Part shown: piece after piece, positions 1 to 7,860 of the stretch | Numbering within the stretch: the stretch's first letter is position 1 | Layout: every line of letters begins with the position of its first letter | Assembly: GCF_001905145.1 (NCBI RefSeq) | Contig: NZ_LWLB01000012.1 | Coordinates: 62,001-126,000 of the forward strand | DNA: 64,000 bases | Direction: 5' to 3' | Source of the DNA: Nocardiopsis sp. TSRI0078 | Lineage (GTDB): Bacteria > Actinomycetota > Actinomycetes > Streptosporangiales > Streptosporangiaceae | The notes under the pieces: generated by a model | Seen by the model: only the letters and a program-made list of their open reading frames with translations | Told to the model about the DNA's origin: nothing | Database searches by the model: none | Program-made: the position numbers and the translations under genes

Positions 1-1039
1 CCGCCCGGCGGGCGGCCAGGGACAGCTCGGCGCGCCGGTCGGGGGCCTCCAGCAGCGCCCCGGCGCGTTCGGCCAGGTGGGCGGGGTCGCCCACGGTGAA
101 CAGCTCCCCGGCGGCACCGCCGTCCAGGACGGCGGAGAAGGCCGGGATGTCGCTGGCCACGATGGCCGCGCCGGCCGCCATCGCCTCGGTCAGGACGATA
201 CCGAAGCTCTCCCCGCCCAGGTTGGGCGCGCAGAACACGTCGGTGGAGTGGTAGGCGCGCACCTTGTCGGCGTCGTCCAGGCGACCCAGCAGCACGACGC
301 GTTCGCGCAGGTGCTCGGGAACGGCGTCCATGGCCGCCGAGGGGTCTCCGGGGCCGGCCACCAACAGGCGCAGGGACGGGCGTGCGGGCGCCATCAGCGC
401 GAAGGCCTCCAACAGGACGCCCAGGCCCTTGCGGGGTTCGTCCAGGCGCCCCAGGAAGCCGATCGAGCCGCCCTCTCCCGGCCATCCGGGCAGCGGCTCG
501 GCCCGGGAGAACCTGCGCACCGCCACCCCGTTGGGGATGAGCACGGCGTCCCCGCCGAGGTGTTCGACCAGGGTGCGCCGGGCCGCCTCGGACACGGCGA
601 TGCGCCCGTTGATCTTCTCCATCGCCGAGCGCAGCGCCGGGGAGCCGACCGCCATCGCCCGCGAGCGCGGGTTGGAGGTGTGGAAGGTGGCCACCAGCGG
701 CCCGTCGGCCGCCCAGCACGCCAGCAGCGAGACGCTCGGCGAGGAGGGCTCGTGGATGTGCAGGACGTCGAACCCGCCCTCGGCGATCCACCGGCGCACC
801 CGCGAGGCGGCCCTGGGGCCGAAGCTGAGCCTGGCCACCGAACCGTTGTAGGGCACGGGGACCGGCTTGCCGGCGGGAACCAGGTAGTCGGGCAGGCGGG
901 CCCCGTCGGCGTCGCCCACCGGCGCCAGGACCGACACCTCGTGGCCCATGCCGGCGAGTGCCTCGGCGAGGTCGCCGACGTGCTGCTGCACCCCGCCGGG
1001 GACGTCCCAGGCGTAGGGGCAGACCAGACCGATACGCAT
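1..1039 (-). CDS. pimA: Phosphatidylinositol alpha-mannosyltransferase PimA (3' end outside window)
   Basis: GT-B glycosyltransferase (GT4) that transfers mannose from GDP-mannose to phosphatidylinositol, the first mannosylation in PIM synthesis at the inner face of the membrane. The ATG at 1037-1039 opens with MRIGLVCPYAWDVPGGVQQH, the glycine-rich acceptor-side loop typical of PimA. Later come GRLDEPRKGL and the EX7E motif in GGESFGIVLTEAMAAG, which binds the nucleotide sugar. About 346 residues are visible; the C-terminus runs off the window start. It begins 8 nt after the acyltransferase stop, so it is the last visible gene of an operon that matches the mycobacterial order HIT-pgsA-acyltransferase-pimA. 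Confidence 0.95.
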   Translation of the reverse strand, partial: MRIGLVCPYAWDVPGGVQQHVGDLAEALAGMGHEVSVLAPVGDADGARLPDYLVPAGKPVPVPYNGSVARLSFGPRAASRVRRWIAEGGFDVLHIHEPSSPSVSLLACWAADGPLVATFHTSNPRSRAMAVGSPALRSAMEKINGRIAVSEAARRTLVEHLGGDAVLIPNGVAVRRFSRAEPLPGWPGEGGSIGFLGRLDEPRKGLGVLLEAFALMAPARPSLRLLVAGPGDPSAAMDAVPEHLRERVVLLGRLDDADKVRAYHSTDVFCAPNLGGESFGIVLTEAMAAGAAIVASDIPAFSAVLDGGAAGELFTVGDPAHLAERAGALLEAPDRRAELSLAARRA

Positions 1040-1047
1040 GGCCGCGT

Positions 1048-2034
1048 TCACCCGTTCCGCTCGTGGCGTTCGAGGGTTCCCGCCCCGCCGCGCCCGGCGG
1101 CCCCGGGCGGCTCGGCCGCCGCGGCCCGTTCCCGGCAGGCGCGGTCGCGTTCGTGGTCGGAGCTGAACACCGGTTGGAGCATGTGCCAGTCCTCGGGGTG
1201 CTCGGCGATCGCCCCCTCGAAGACGCGGAGCAGTTCCTGGGTGGTGTTCCGGACGCGCTCGGAGCGGGTGGCTCCCTCCGCGACGGGGATCTCCTCGTGC
1301 ACGCGGATGTTCCAGTACGGACCGTCGTACCAGAGCGAGACCGGCATCAGGGCGGCGCCGGTGTTCAGGGCCAGGGCCGCGGGTCCGGAGGGGACGCGGG
1401 CGCCCTCCCCGAAGAACTCCACCTCCAGGCCGGTGCCGCCGACGTCGCGGTCGGCGAGCAGGCACACCAGTCCGCCGTCGCGCAGCCGCCGGGCCAGGGT
1501 GCCCACGGTGCCCGAGCCGCCCCCGGTCAGCGGCAGCACCTCCATGCCCAGGGACTCCCGGTAGGCGGTGAAGCGCTGGAAGAGGCTCTCGGGGCGCAGC
1601 CGCTGGGCGACGGTGGTCAGGGGGATGCCGTGGAGGGTGATCCAGGCGCCGGCGTGGTCCCAGTTGCCCATGTGCGGCAGGGCGGCGACCACGCCGCGGC
1701 CGGACCGGATGTGCTTCTCCAGCACGTCGATCCCGGTGGCGCGGGTGCGGTCGAGGATGTACTCCTCGCCCATCGCGGGGAGGCGGAACATCTCGTAGAA
1801 GTAGCGCATGTAGGAACGCATACCCGCGCGCGAGAGCGCACGCGTCTGGGCGTCGGTGGCCCCGGGGCCGAGCAGGCGCCGCAGGTTGCGCTCCAGGCCG
1901 CGGGTCCCGGCGTCGTGGGCGCGCCAGGAGCGGTCGGCCAGTCGCTGGAACACCGCCCGCCCCACGCTGTCCGGCGCGCGGCGGACCATCGCCCAGCCCG
2001 CGGAGTAGGCCAGGTCGGCCATGCGTTCGTCCAC
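1048..2034 (-). CDS. patA: Phosphatidylinositol mannoside acyltransferase (LpxL/HtrB family)
   Basis: Membrane-associated acyltransferase of 328 aa that acylates the mannose of PIM1/PIM2. The catalytic HX4D motif is seen as HMGNWD (H121, D126), the hallmark of the LpxL/HtrB fold. Length and operon position, directly before pimA and after pgsA, match the mycobacterial enzyme Rv2611c/PatA. The start used is GTG at 2032-2034; an ATG four codons later (2020-2022) is an alternative. The gene lies 28 nt after the pgsA stop and 8 nt before pimA, so translation is probably coupled. Family assignment is firm; specificity is inferred from synteny. Confidence 0.92.
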   Translation of the reverse strand: MDERMADLAYSAGWAMVRRAPDSVGRAVFQRLADRSWRAHDAGTRGLERNLRRLLGPGATDAQTRALSRAGMRSYMRYFYEMFRLPAMGEEYILDRTRATGIDVLEKHIRSGRGVVAALPHMGNWDHAGAWITLHGIPLTTVAQRLRPESLFQRFTAYRESLGMEVLPLTGGGSGTVGTLARRLRDGGLVCLLADRDVGGTGLEVEFFGEGARVPSGPAALALNTGAALMPVSLWYDGPYWNIRVHEEIPVAEGATRSERVRNTTQELLRVFEGAIAEHPEDWHMLQPVFSSDHERDRACRERAAAAEPPGAAGRGGAGTLERHERNG

Positions 2035-2062
2035 GTCGTCTCCCCCGTCGTCCCGGTCTTGG

Positions 2063-2713
2063 TCAGGCCCCGCCGCCGGCGTCGCCCGCCCCGGTGGCGT
2101 CGTCGGCGAGGTCGGGGGCGTTGAGGCGGGCCCGGGTCTCCACCAGGCGCTGCAGGACGGTGATCAGGCTCATCCCGGCGAGCAGCCACAGGCCCCCGGC
2201 GAGGATGTAGGGCACGCCCAGCTCGCTGAGGCCGACGGCGACCAGGATGACCACCAGGCGCTCGGTGCGCTCGGCGACGCCGACGTCGCAGTTGACGCCC
2301 AGGCCCTCGGCCCGGGCCTTGATGTAGGACACCATGAAGCCGCTGATGAGGCAGAAGAGGGTGAGGCCCGCGAGCAGGGGGTCGTCGCCCTCCCCGATGA
2401 ACCACCACAGGAGCCCGGCGAGGATGGAGGCGTCGGCCACCCGGTCCAGGCTGGAGTCGAGGAAGGCGCCGAACGCGCTGGCGCTGTCCCTGGCCCTGGC
2501 CACGGCGCCGTCGAGCATGTCGAAGAGGGCGAAGACGGTGATGACCACCGAGCCCGCGTACAGCTGGCCGCGCGGATAGAAGTACAGGGCGCTGACGACG
2601 ACGCCGGTGGCGCCGACGATCGTGATGATGTTCGGTGTGAGGCCGAGGCGGGCCAGGCTCCGGCCGAGCGGAGCGGTGACCCGGGAGGTGATGGGGCGAA
2701 GGATTCTCAGCAT
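2063..2713 (-). CDS. pgsA: Phosphatidylinositol phosphate synthase (CDP-alcohol phosphatidyltransferase)
   Basis: Integral membrane enzyme of 216 aa that condenses CDP-diacylglycerol with inositol-1-phosphate to make phosphatidylinositol phosphate. The complete CDP-alcohol phosphatidyltransferase motif DX2DGX2ARX8GX3DX3D is visible from D65 to D90 (DMLDGAVAR, then GAFLDSSLD). Several hydrophobic segments follow. It sits between the HIT gene and the PIM acyltransferase, the standard actinobacterial context for the PI branch rather than phosphatidylglycerol synthesis. The start ATG is at 2711-2713, about 120 nt downstream of the HIT stop, and the C-terminus ends in a Gly/Ala-rich tail. Confidence 0.94.
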   Translation of the reverse strand: MLRILRPITSRVTAPLGRSLARLGLTPNIITIVGATGVVVSALYFYPRGQLYAGSVVITVFALFDMLDGAVARARDSASAFGAFLDSSLDRVADASILAGLLWWFIGEGDDPLLAGLTLFCLISGFMVSYIKARAEGLGVNCDVGVAERTERLVVILVAVGLSELGVPYILAGGLWLLAGMSLITVLQRLVETRARLNAPDLADDATGAGDAGGGA

Positions 2714-2836
2714 GTCTTCTTGGGATCGTAGGGCGGGAACGGTCGCGGGGGTGGGAACCGCACCGGTGGGGGTGGCGTGCCGTCGGGCGCCGTCCTGGTG
2801 GAGCGGGGCGCGTGCCGGTCCTGCGGCCCCGGTCTC

Positions 2837-3412
2837 CTAGTCCCCGGGCCAGAGTTCGGCCAGTCGGGCCCGGGTCTGCTCCAGCATCTCGGGCAGCACC
2901 TTGGTCTGGCCGACGACGGACATGAAGTTGGTGTCGCCGCCCCAGCGGGGAACGACGTGCTGGTGCAGGTGCGCGGCGATCCCCGCACCCGCCACGGTAC
3001 CGAGGTTCATGCCGACGTTGAAGCCCTGCGGCCCGTAGGCGGCGGTCAGCGCACGGATGCCCGCCCGGGTGAGCGCGGCCACCTCGGCGGTCTCGTCCTC
3101 GTCCAGGGAGGTGTAGTCCGCGGCGTGGCGGTAGGGGCACACCAAGAGGTGGCCGCTGTTGTAGGGGTAGAGGTTGAGCACCACGTAGGCCGACTTGCCC
3201 CGGGCGACCACGAGGCCCTCGGGGTCGGGCAGTCCGGGGGCGCGGCAGAAGGGGCAACCGTCCTCGGGGCGGGAGCCGGTGGGCTTGTTCTCCCCCTTGA
3301 TGTAGGCCATGCGGTGCGGCGTCCAGAGCCGCTCCCAGCCGTCGGGGCTCCCGGTCCCCGCGCCGGGAGGGTCCTGCGGACCGTGTCCGTGCTCGTTGTC
3401 GGCACCGCTCAT
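2837..3412 (-). CDS. HIT-family protein, probable Ap4A phosphorylase
   Basis: Histidine-triad nucleotide hydrolase/transferase of 191 aa. The triad HLHQHVVP (H148, H150, H152) is intact. A CPFC pair near residue 53-56, which could bind metal, precedes the HIT core (SGHLLVCPYRH). Length and synteny match Rv2613c, the mycobacterial diadenosine tetraphosphate phosphorylase. It is the first gene of the PIM operon in this window and is divergent from the GNAT gene. Unlike Mycobacterium, no thrS lies immediately upstream. The start ATG is at 3410-3412. The biochemical activity is inferred from the family. Confidence 0.9.
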   Translation of the reverse strand: MSGADNEHGHGPQDPPGAGTGSPDGWERLWTPHRMAYIKGENKPTGSRPEDGCPFCRAPGLPDPEGLVVARGKSAYVVLNLYPYNSGHLLVCPYRHAADYTSLDEDETAEVAALTRAGIRALTAAYGPQGFNVGMNLGTVAGAGIAAHLHQHVVPRWGGDTNFMSVVGQTKVLPEMLEQTRARLAELWPGD

Positions 3413-3599
3413 GGCTCGTCCGTTTCCGTCGCCTGTCCGTACTCTCTCGCGCTACCAAGCATAGGAGCGCGCCGGGGAGGGCGCACCGGAGCCGGTGTGC
3501 TGTGGACGACCGCGGCCCGGGGTGCTCCGGCGCGTCCCCCGGCGGCGTTCGCGGGGGCGCGAGGGGCCGCGGGGACGGCCGTGCGTAGTCTCGGTCTCC

Positions 3600-4055
3600 G
3601 TGTTGACTCTGCACCCCGCCGCTCCGGCGGACCACGAGGCACTGACCGCGTTCCTGCGCGGGGTCGACCTGACCCTGAGCGGACTCGACTCCCCCTCGGT
3701 ACGCCTGTGGGTCGAGCGGGACGCCGACGGGGCGATCGCCGCCACCACGGGCTTCGAGCTCAGCGCCGACGGGCACGACGCGCTCATCCGCAGCGTGGCG
3801 GTCCGCAAGGACCGGCGCCGCGCGGGCGCGGGATCCGCGCTGGCCAGGCACGCGGTCGAGCGGGCCGCCGCGTGCGGCGCCCGGCGGGCGTGGCTGTTCA
3901 GCCGCCGCTCCGGCCCCTTCTGGCGCAAGCTCGGCTTCGGGCCCGCCGACCGCCGTGAGCTGGCCCGCAGGCTCCCCGACACGTACCAGGTGCGCCTGTT
4001 CACGGAGACGGGCCAGCTCGACCGGGAGGTCGCCTGGTGCAGGCCCCTTCCCTGA
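3600..4055 (+). CDS. GNAT-family N-acetyltransferase (ArsN2-like)
   Basis: Small acetyltransferase of about 151 aa. The acetyl-CoA pyrophosphate loop is visible as RRRAGAG after the beta-4 segment LIRSVAVRKD, and the C-terminus carries GPFWRKLGFG, typical of GNAT motif B. The overall shape resembles ArsN2-type acetyltransferases, but no arsenic genes are nearby, so the substrate is unknown. I chose GTG at 3600, where the conserved fold begins (VLTLHPAAPADHEAL); an upstream in-frame start at 3495 would add a low-complexity Arg-rich stretch. It is divergent from the HIT gene and converges on the DUF885 gene. Confidence 0.8.
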   Translation: MLTLHPAAPADHEALTAFLRGVDLTLSGLDSPSVRLWVERDADGAIAATTGFELSADGHDALIRSVAVRKDRRRAGAGSALARHAVERAAACGARRAWLFSRRSGPFWRKLGFGPADRRELARRLPDTYQVRLFTETGQLDREVAWCRPLP

Positions 4056-4125
4056 CGCTCCGCCCGCGGCCGCGGGCGGGGTGCCGGGGCGTTGGCCGCC
4101 GTGCGGCGGTGGACGGGGCCCGGCC

Positions 4126-4300
4126 GGGCCTGTTCTTCGGACCGGGTCCTTGTCGCCCATGGGGTTGTCCGGGCGCCCGCGGGGCTCGGGAGGCGGCGCG
4201 GGCGGGTGCGCGGGCAGCGGGCGGGCCCGCCGTAGGCGCCGGGGTTCCCGCTCCCGGGGCGAGCCGGACACGGACCGAAGCGCGGCGCAAAGGCCCCGGA
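4126..4300 (+). repeat. Dispersed intergenic repeat, copy A
   Basis: GC-rich element of about 175 bp filling the spacer between the convergent GNAT and DUF885 genes. It begins GGGCCTGTTCTTCGGACCGG and ends just after AAAGGCCCC. A near-identical copy in inverted orientation lies at 28291-28453. Long blocks are identical, for example GAGCCGGACACGGACCGAAG and GGGCGCCCGCGGGGCTCGG. Copy A carries roughly 12 extra bases in the middle. The ends form a short inverted pair GGGCCT/AGGCCC. No credible protein is encoded. Confidence 0.85.
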
Positions 4301-4309
4301 GGACACCGG

Positions 4310-5995
4310 CTAGAGGCCCAGCAGTGTGCGCAGGTGGCGCGGGGGCGGGCTGCCGTGGGCGAGCATCGCGTCGTGCCTCTGGCGCTCGGTGAGCGAGGGG
4401 CGCGCCGCCGCCAGGTCGCGGGAGATGTCGCCGACCTCGGCGTAGCCGACGTAGTAGGTGGACAGCTGGGCGCTGGTGAGCTGGGCCCTGCGCCACTTGC
4501 CCACGGCCTCGCCCTCCTCCTGGTGGCCGCGCTGGGTGAGCAGGGAGATCGCCTCGGACTCGGTGAGGTCGCCGGTGTGCAGGCGCACGTCCAGGATCGC
4601 GTTGAGGATCGTGCGCAGGCGCATCTTGAGCTGCACCAGGCGCAGGGCGAGGTCCTCCCGGTGGTCGCCCGACCAGCCGTGGCGGGCCATCGCCTCCTCG
4701 GCGTAGACCGCCCAGCCCTCCACGAAGGTACCGCTGGACAGGACGTTGCCCACCCGGGTGCCTCCGGTGTGGCGGACCGCGTGGGCCAGCTGCAGGGCGT
4801 GGCCCGGCACGGCCTCGTGGACCATGAGGTTGCGCAGCATGCCCTCGTGGTACTCGCGGAGGAACGACTCCCGCCGCTCGGCGGGCCAGTCCGCCGGCGG
4901 CGGGGACACCGCGACCAGGGTCGGCTGCTCCCTGGCCCGGGGGGCGAGCGGGCCGGGGGGCTCGCAGTAGGCCACGGAGATCCCCCGGCGGGACTCGGGC
5001 ATCGGGACGATCCGCACCGGGTCGTCGTGGACCGTCACCATGTCGAGCCCGCGCACCCGCTCGTTCAGGTGCCGGAGCGCGTCGGCGCAGGCGGGGCGGA
5101 CGGTGTCGGCGCTGGTGGCGTTCTCGTCGGCGAGCGCGGAGAGCACCTCGGCCACCTGTCCCCGGTGGCGCGGGGCGCCCTGGTACTCGGCGGCGGCCTC
5201 GGCGATCGCCTCCTCGGTGGCGAGCAGGTCGCTCTCGGCGCGGACCAGGAGCGCCTCGGGGGACAGCTCGGAGTCGAGCGTGTACCACAGCTGGGCGGCG
5301 AAGTCGCGCTCTCCCAGGCGGGGGTCGGCGGTGGCGCCCTCCAGCCGGCCGCGCAGCCAGGCCGTGTACTCCTCCACGGCGGCCAGGGCGGCCTCGCGGG
5401 CAGGTTCCACCTCAAAGGCCGCGGACGGCTCCTGCGCGGCCAGGGCGGGCACGTCGGAGAGGAGCATGGCGCGGGCCCCGTCGGCCTGCGCCAGGGCCGT
5501 CTCCACGTGCACGCGGGGCATCCCGGGGCCCTCGGACAGGCGCGAGCGCGCGGTGGCGAGGTAGTCGGGGAGCGCGGCGCAGCGCGCGGCGAGCGCGGAG
5601 AGGCGTTCGGGAAGGGGGAGGGTGTCGCGTTCCAGGAGGGCGTGAAGGGCCTCGCCGGGCGAGTGCAGGAGCGGGTCCCACGTGTGCGGCCGCAGCTCGG
5701 CGGTGTGCCACAGGTCGGCGCTGACGCGTGCGCGCAGGACCTCCAGGTCGACCAGGTCGCCCTCGGGGATCAGGTCGGCGTCGATCTCGTCCAGGGAGCC
5801 GAGGGCGTCGGTGAGCAGGGCGGCACGGCGCATGTCCGCGTCGGCGGAGTGGTCTGACAGGCGGGAGGCACCCCGGGTGTCCCCCAGGTCCAGCGCCCAC
5901 TCGGGGGCGTCGTCGAGCAGGGAGTCGAGCACGCGCTCGGCCACCTCGCGGAACCGCCGGGTCATCGCCTCTGCGTCGGGCTGGGAAGAGCTCAT
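4310..5995 (-). CDS. DUF885 family protein, putative zinc metallopeptidase
   Basis: Protein of 561 aa matching the DUF885 family over its length. The motif HEAVPGH at residues 393-399 is the gluzincin-like HEXXXGH signature of this family, followed by LQLAHAVRHTGG and a conserved EGWAVYAEEAM block. No signal peptide or membrane span is seen, so it is predicted cytoplasmic. The start ATG is at 5993-5995. Downstream it meets repeat copy A; upstream lies the last conservon gene. Substrate unknown; peptidase activity is inferred from the motif. Confidence 0.88.
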   Translation of the reverse strand: MSSSQPDAEAMTRRFREVAERVLDSLLDDAPEWALDLGDTRGASRLSDHSADADMRRAALLTDALGSLDEIDADLIPEGDLVDLEVLRARVSADLWHTAELRPHTWDPLLHSPGEALHALLERDTLPLPERLSALAARCAALPDYLATARSRLSEGPGMPRVHVETALAQADGARAMLLSDVPALAAQEPSAAFEVEPAREAALAAVEEYTAWLRGRLEGATADPRLGERDFAAQLWYTLDSELSPEALLVRAESDLLATEEAIAEAAAEYQGAPRHRGQVAEVLSALADENATSADTVRPACADALRHLNERVRGLDMVTVHDDPVRIVPMPESRRGISVAYCEPPGPLAPRAREQPTLVAVSPPPADWPAERRESFLREYHEGMLRNLMVHEAVPGHALQLAHAVRHTGGTRVGNVLSSGTFVEGWAVYAEEAMARHGWSGDHREDLALRLVQLKMRLRTILNAILDVRLHTGDLTESEAISLLTQRGHQEEGEAVGKWRRAQLTSAQLSTYYVGYAEVGDISRDLAAARPSLTERQRHDAMLAHGSPPPRHLRTLLGL

Positions 5996-6083
5996 TGCGC
6001 CATGATGCCAGCACGGACGCCCGGTTCCCGACCTGCGGGAACCGGGCCGTGCTCTGTGCGGGACCCCGGCCCGGGCGGCCCTC

Positions 6084-6677
6084 CTAGCGCCAGGAGTTCT
6101 GGCCGCCCGTGGAAGTGGGCTGTCCGGCGGCGCCCTCGGGGTCCCCCACCGTGATGGCGTGCTCGACGAGGGTGATGAGCGTCGACTTGGTGGAGGCCCG
6201 GTCGCGGGCGTCCACCTGGACGATCGGGATCTCCGGACTGAGCGTCAGAGCGTCCCGGACCTCGTCCGCGGCATGGGGGTAGTAGCCGTCGAAGCCGTTG
6301 ATCGCCACGATGAAGGGCAGACGCGCCTCCTCGAAGTAGTCGATCGCGGGGAAGCAGTCCGCCAGACGGCGGGTGTCCACCAGCACGACGGCACCGATCG
6401 CGCCCTTGACCAGGTCGTCCCACATGAACCAGAACCGGTGCTGTCCGGGGGTGCCGAACAGGTACAGGATCAGGTCGGAGTCCAGGGAGACACGGCCGAA
6501 GTCCATGGCCACGGTGGTGGTCTGCTTGTCCGGCGTCTTGGCGAGGTCGTCCACCCCGACGCTGGCGCTGGTCATGACCGCCTCGGTGGTCAGCGGCACG
6601 ATCTCGGAGACAGAGCCAACGAATGTCGTCTTCCCGACACCGAAGCCCCCGGCGACGACGATCTTGACCGACGTCAT
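6084..6677 (-). CDS. cvnD: Conservon GTP/ATP-binding protein CvnD
   Basis: Small Ras-like GTPase of 197 aa, last gene of the conservon. The P-loop is GGFGVGKTTF near the N-terminus, switch II is FGTPGQHRFWFMW and the base-specificity loop is NGFDG. In Streptomyces conservons CvnD acts with CvnA-C as a membrane-associated switch resembling eukaryotic G-protein signalling. The ATG at 6675-6677 (MTSVKIVVAGGFG) lies 34 nt after the cvnC stop; longer in-frame reading upstream overlaps cvnC and is rejected. The C-terminal tail is Gly/Thr-rich. Confidence 0.93.
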   Translation of the reverse strand: MTSVKIVVAGGFGVGKTTFVGSVSEIVPLTTEAVMTSASVGVDDLAKTPDKQTTTVAMDFGRVSLDSDLILYLFGTPGQHRFWFMWDDLVKGAIGAVVLVDTRRLADCFPAIDYFEEARLPFIVAINGFDGYYPHAADEVRDALTLSPEIPIVQVDARDRASTKSTLITLVEHAITVGDPEGAAGQPTSTGGQNSWR

Positions 6678-6711
6678 CGCGTTCCCCCCAGCACCGCCTT
6701 CCTCGGCTGGG

Positions 6712-7206
6712 CTAGAGCTTGCGAAGTCCACTGAGCACCCTTTCAAGCAGGTTGGTGTTGGGACGGGCATCGTTGTTGAGCGAGGACCTGATCTGGACCA
6801 GTCCCTGCTCGGACATGTCCGCCACAAGCACCCGCGCCACACCGAGCGGCATCCGCAACAGCGCGGAGATCTCCGCCACGGAACGCCATTCTCGGCACAG
6901 GTCACTGATCGCCTGCCATTCGGGCGTCAGCGTCCCAGACTCGTTACGGGCCGCCGCGGTGGCCGAGATCAGAGCTTCCAGGGGAAGCTGCGACTTCGGT
7001 TTGGTGCGGCCCTTGGTCACCGCGTAGGGGCGGACCAGAGAACTGGGCGCGCTCCCCGCGGCGGGTCGTTGTTCATACGGTTGTTGGATTGGTCGGGGAA
7101 CATCTCCGCCGCCCGGAACCGCCGGCATTCCCCCCGTGGGGGGACCGCCCGGCTGTTGTCCGAACCACGAGGCGCTCCCGGCATCTCTACTGTGAGGTGC
7201 CACCAC
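6712..7206 (-). CDS. cvnC: Conservon DUF742 protein CvnC
   Basis: DUF742 protein of 164 aa. A Pro/Gly-rich N-terminus of about 65 residues precedes the conserved SLVRPYAVTKGRTKP opening of the domain, followed by a winged-helix-like region with AEISALLRMPLGVARVLVADM. In conservons DUF742 proteins interact with the roadblock protein and the GTPase. The gene starts with tandem GTG codons at 7201-7206 preceded by AGGAGGAAG. It sits 20 nt after the cvnB stop, so the two are co-transcribed. Confidence 0.92.
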   Translation of the reverse strand: MVAPHSRDAGSASWFGQQPGGPPTGGMPAVPGGGDVPRPIQQPYEQRPAAGSAPSSLVRPYAVTKGRTKPKSQLPLEALISATAAARNESGTLTPEWQAISDLCREWRSVAEISALLRMPLGVARVLVADMSEQGLVQIRSSLNNDARPNTNLLERVLSGLRKL

Positions 7207-7226
7207 TTCCTCCTGTCGGTGGTGGT

Positions 7227-7628
7227 TCAGTGGATTCCCGAGGTGCGCGCCGTTGGTGTCAGCGCCCGCCCCGCCCGCTCGACGAGCAGAGTCATCTCGT
7301 ACGCGACCAGACCCAGGTCGCTTTCCGCCGCCGCCAGGACCGCGAGGCAGGAGCCGTCGCTGATGGCCATGATGAGCATCAGCCCCCGCTCCATCTCCAC
7401 GACGGTCTGGGCGACCGCGCCGCCCTCGAACACCCGGGCCGCGCCCTGCGTCAGGCTCGACAGGCCGGAGGCGATCGCCGCCAGCTGGTCGGCCCGGTCA
7501 GCCGGGAAACCCGCCGAGGAGGCCAGCGGAAGGCCGTCAGAGGAGACGACGATCGCGTGGGCGACATCGGGGACCCGGTCGGCAAAGTCAGTGATCAACC
7601 AGTTGAGTTCATTCACCTGTCGACTCAT
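7227..7628 (-). CDS. cvnB: Conservon roadblock/LC7 protein CvnB
   Basis: Roadblock/LC7-domain protein of 133 aa spanning nearly the whole chain (ELNWLITDFADRVPDVAHAIVVSSDGLPLASS, a typical roadblock strand-helix pattern, written here in part). In the conservon it probably works as a GTPase-activating or scaffold partner for CvnD. Start ATG at 7626-7628 with AGGAGAT six to seven bases upstream. The gap to cvnA is unusually long for the cluster (232 nt) and contains small inverted repeats, so an internal promoter is possible. Confidence 0.92.
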   Translation of the reverse strand: MSRQVNELNWLITDFADRVPDVAHAIVVSSDGLPLASSAGFPADRADQLAAIASGLSSLTQGAARVFEGGAVAQTVVEMERGLMLIMAISDGSCLAVLAAAESDLGLVAYEMTLLVERAGRALTPTARTSGIH

Positions 7629-7860
7629 CTGATCTCCTGTCCAAATTCGCCGGCTGGTCTGTGGGCACTGCTACCGCCGGCACAGCATGTGACAGCACTG
7701 CCTCTACGAACTGCCCGGCCCCTCCCGAGGGGGCGACCGGGAGTCTGGTGTTCTGCTCTCGTCAAGCTACGGGTGTGGCGCGTCCGAGAAGCTCGGTCGA
7801 TGCTATTGCATCCGGCGCCCGCGGATAAGAGGGACCCCGTCCCACCAGGTTTCACTGGAG

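Noticed and set aside
1617-5288. Very long open frame on the minus strand (over 1200 codons)
   Set aside because: It crosses several well-supported genes in another frame, is rich in Arg/Pro/Gly/Ala and matches no fold; it is a GC-bias artefact.
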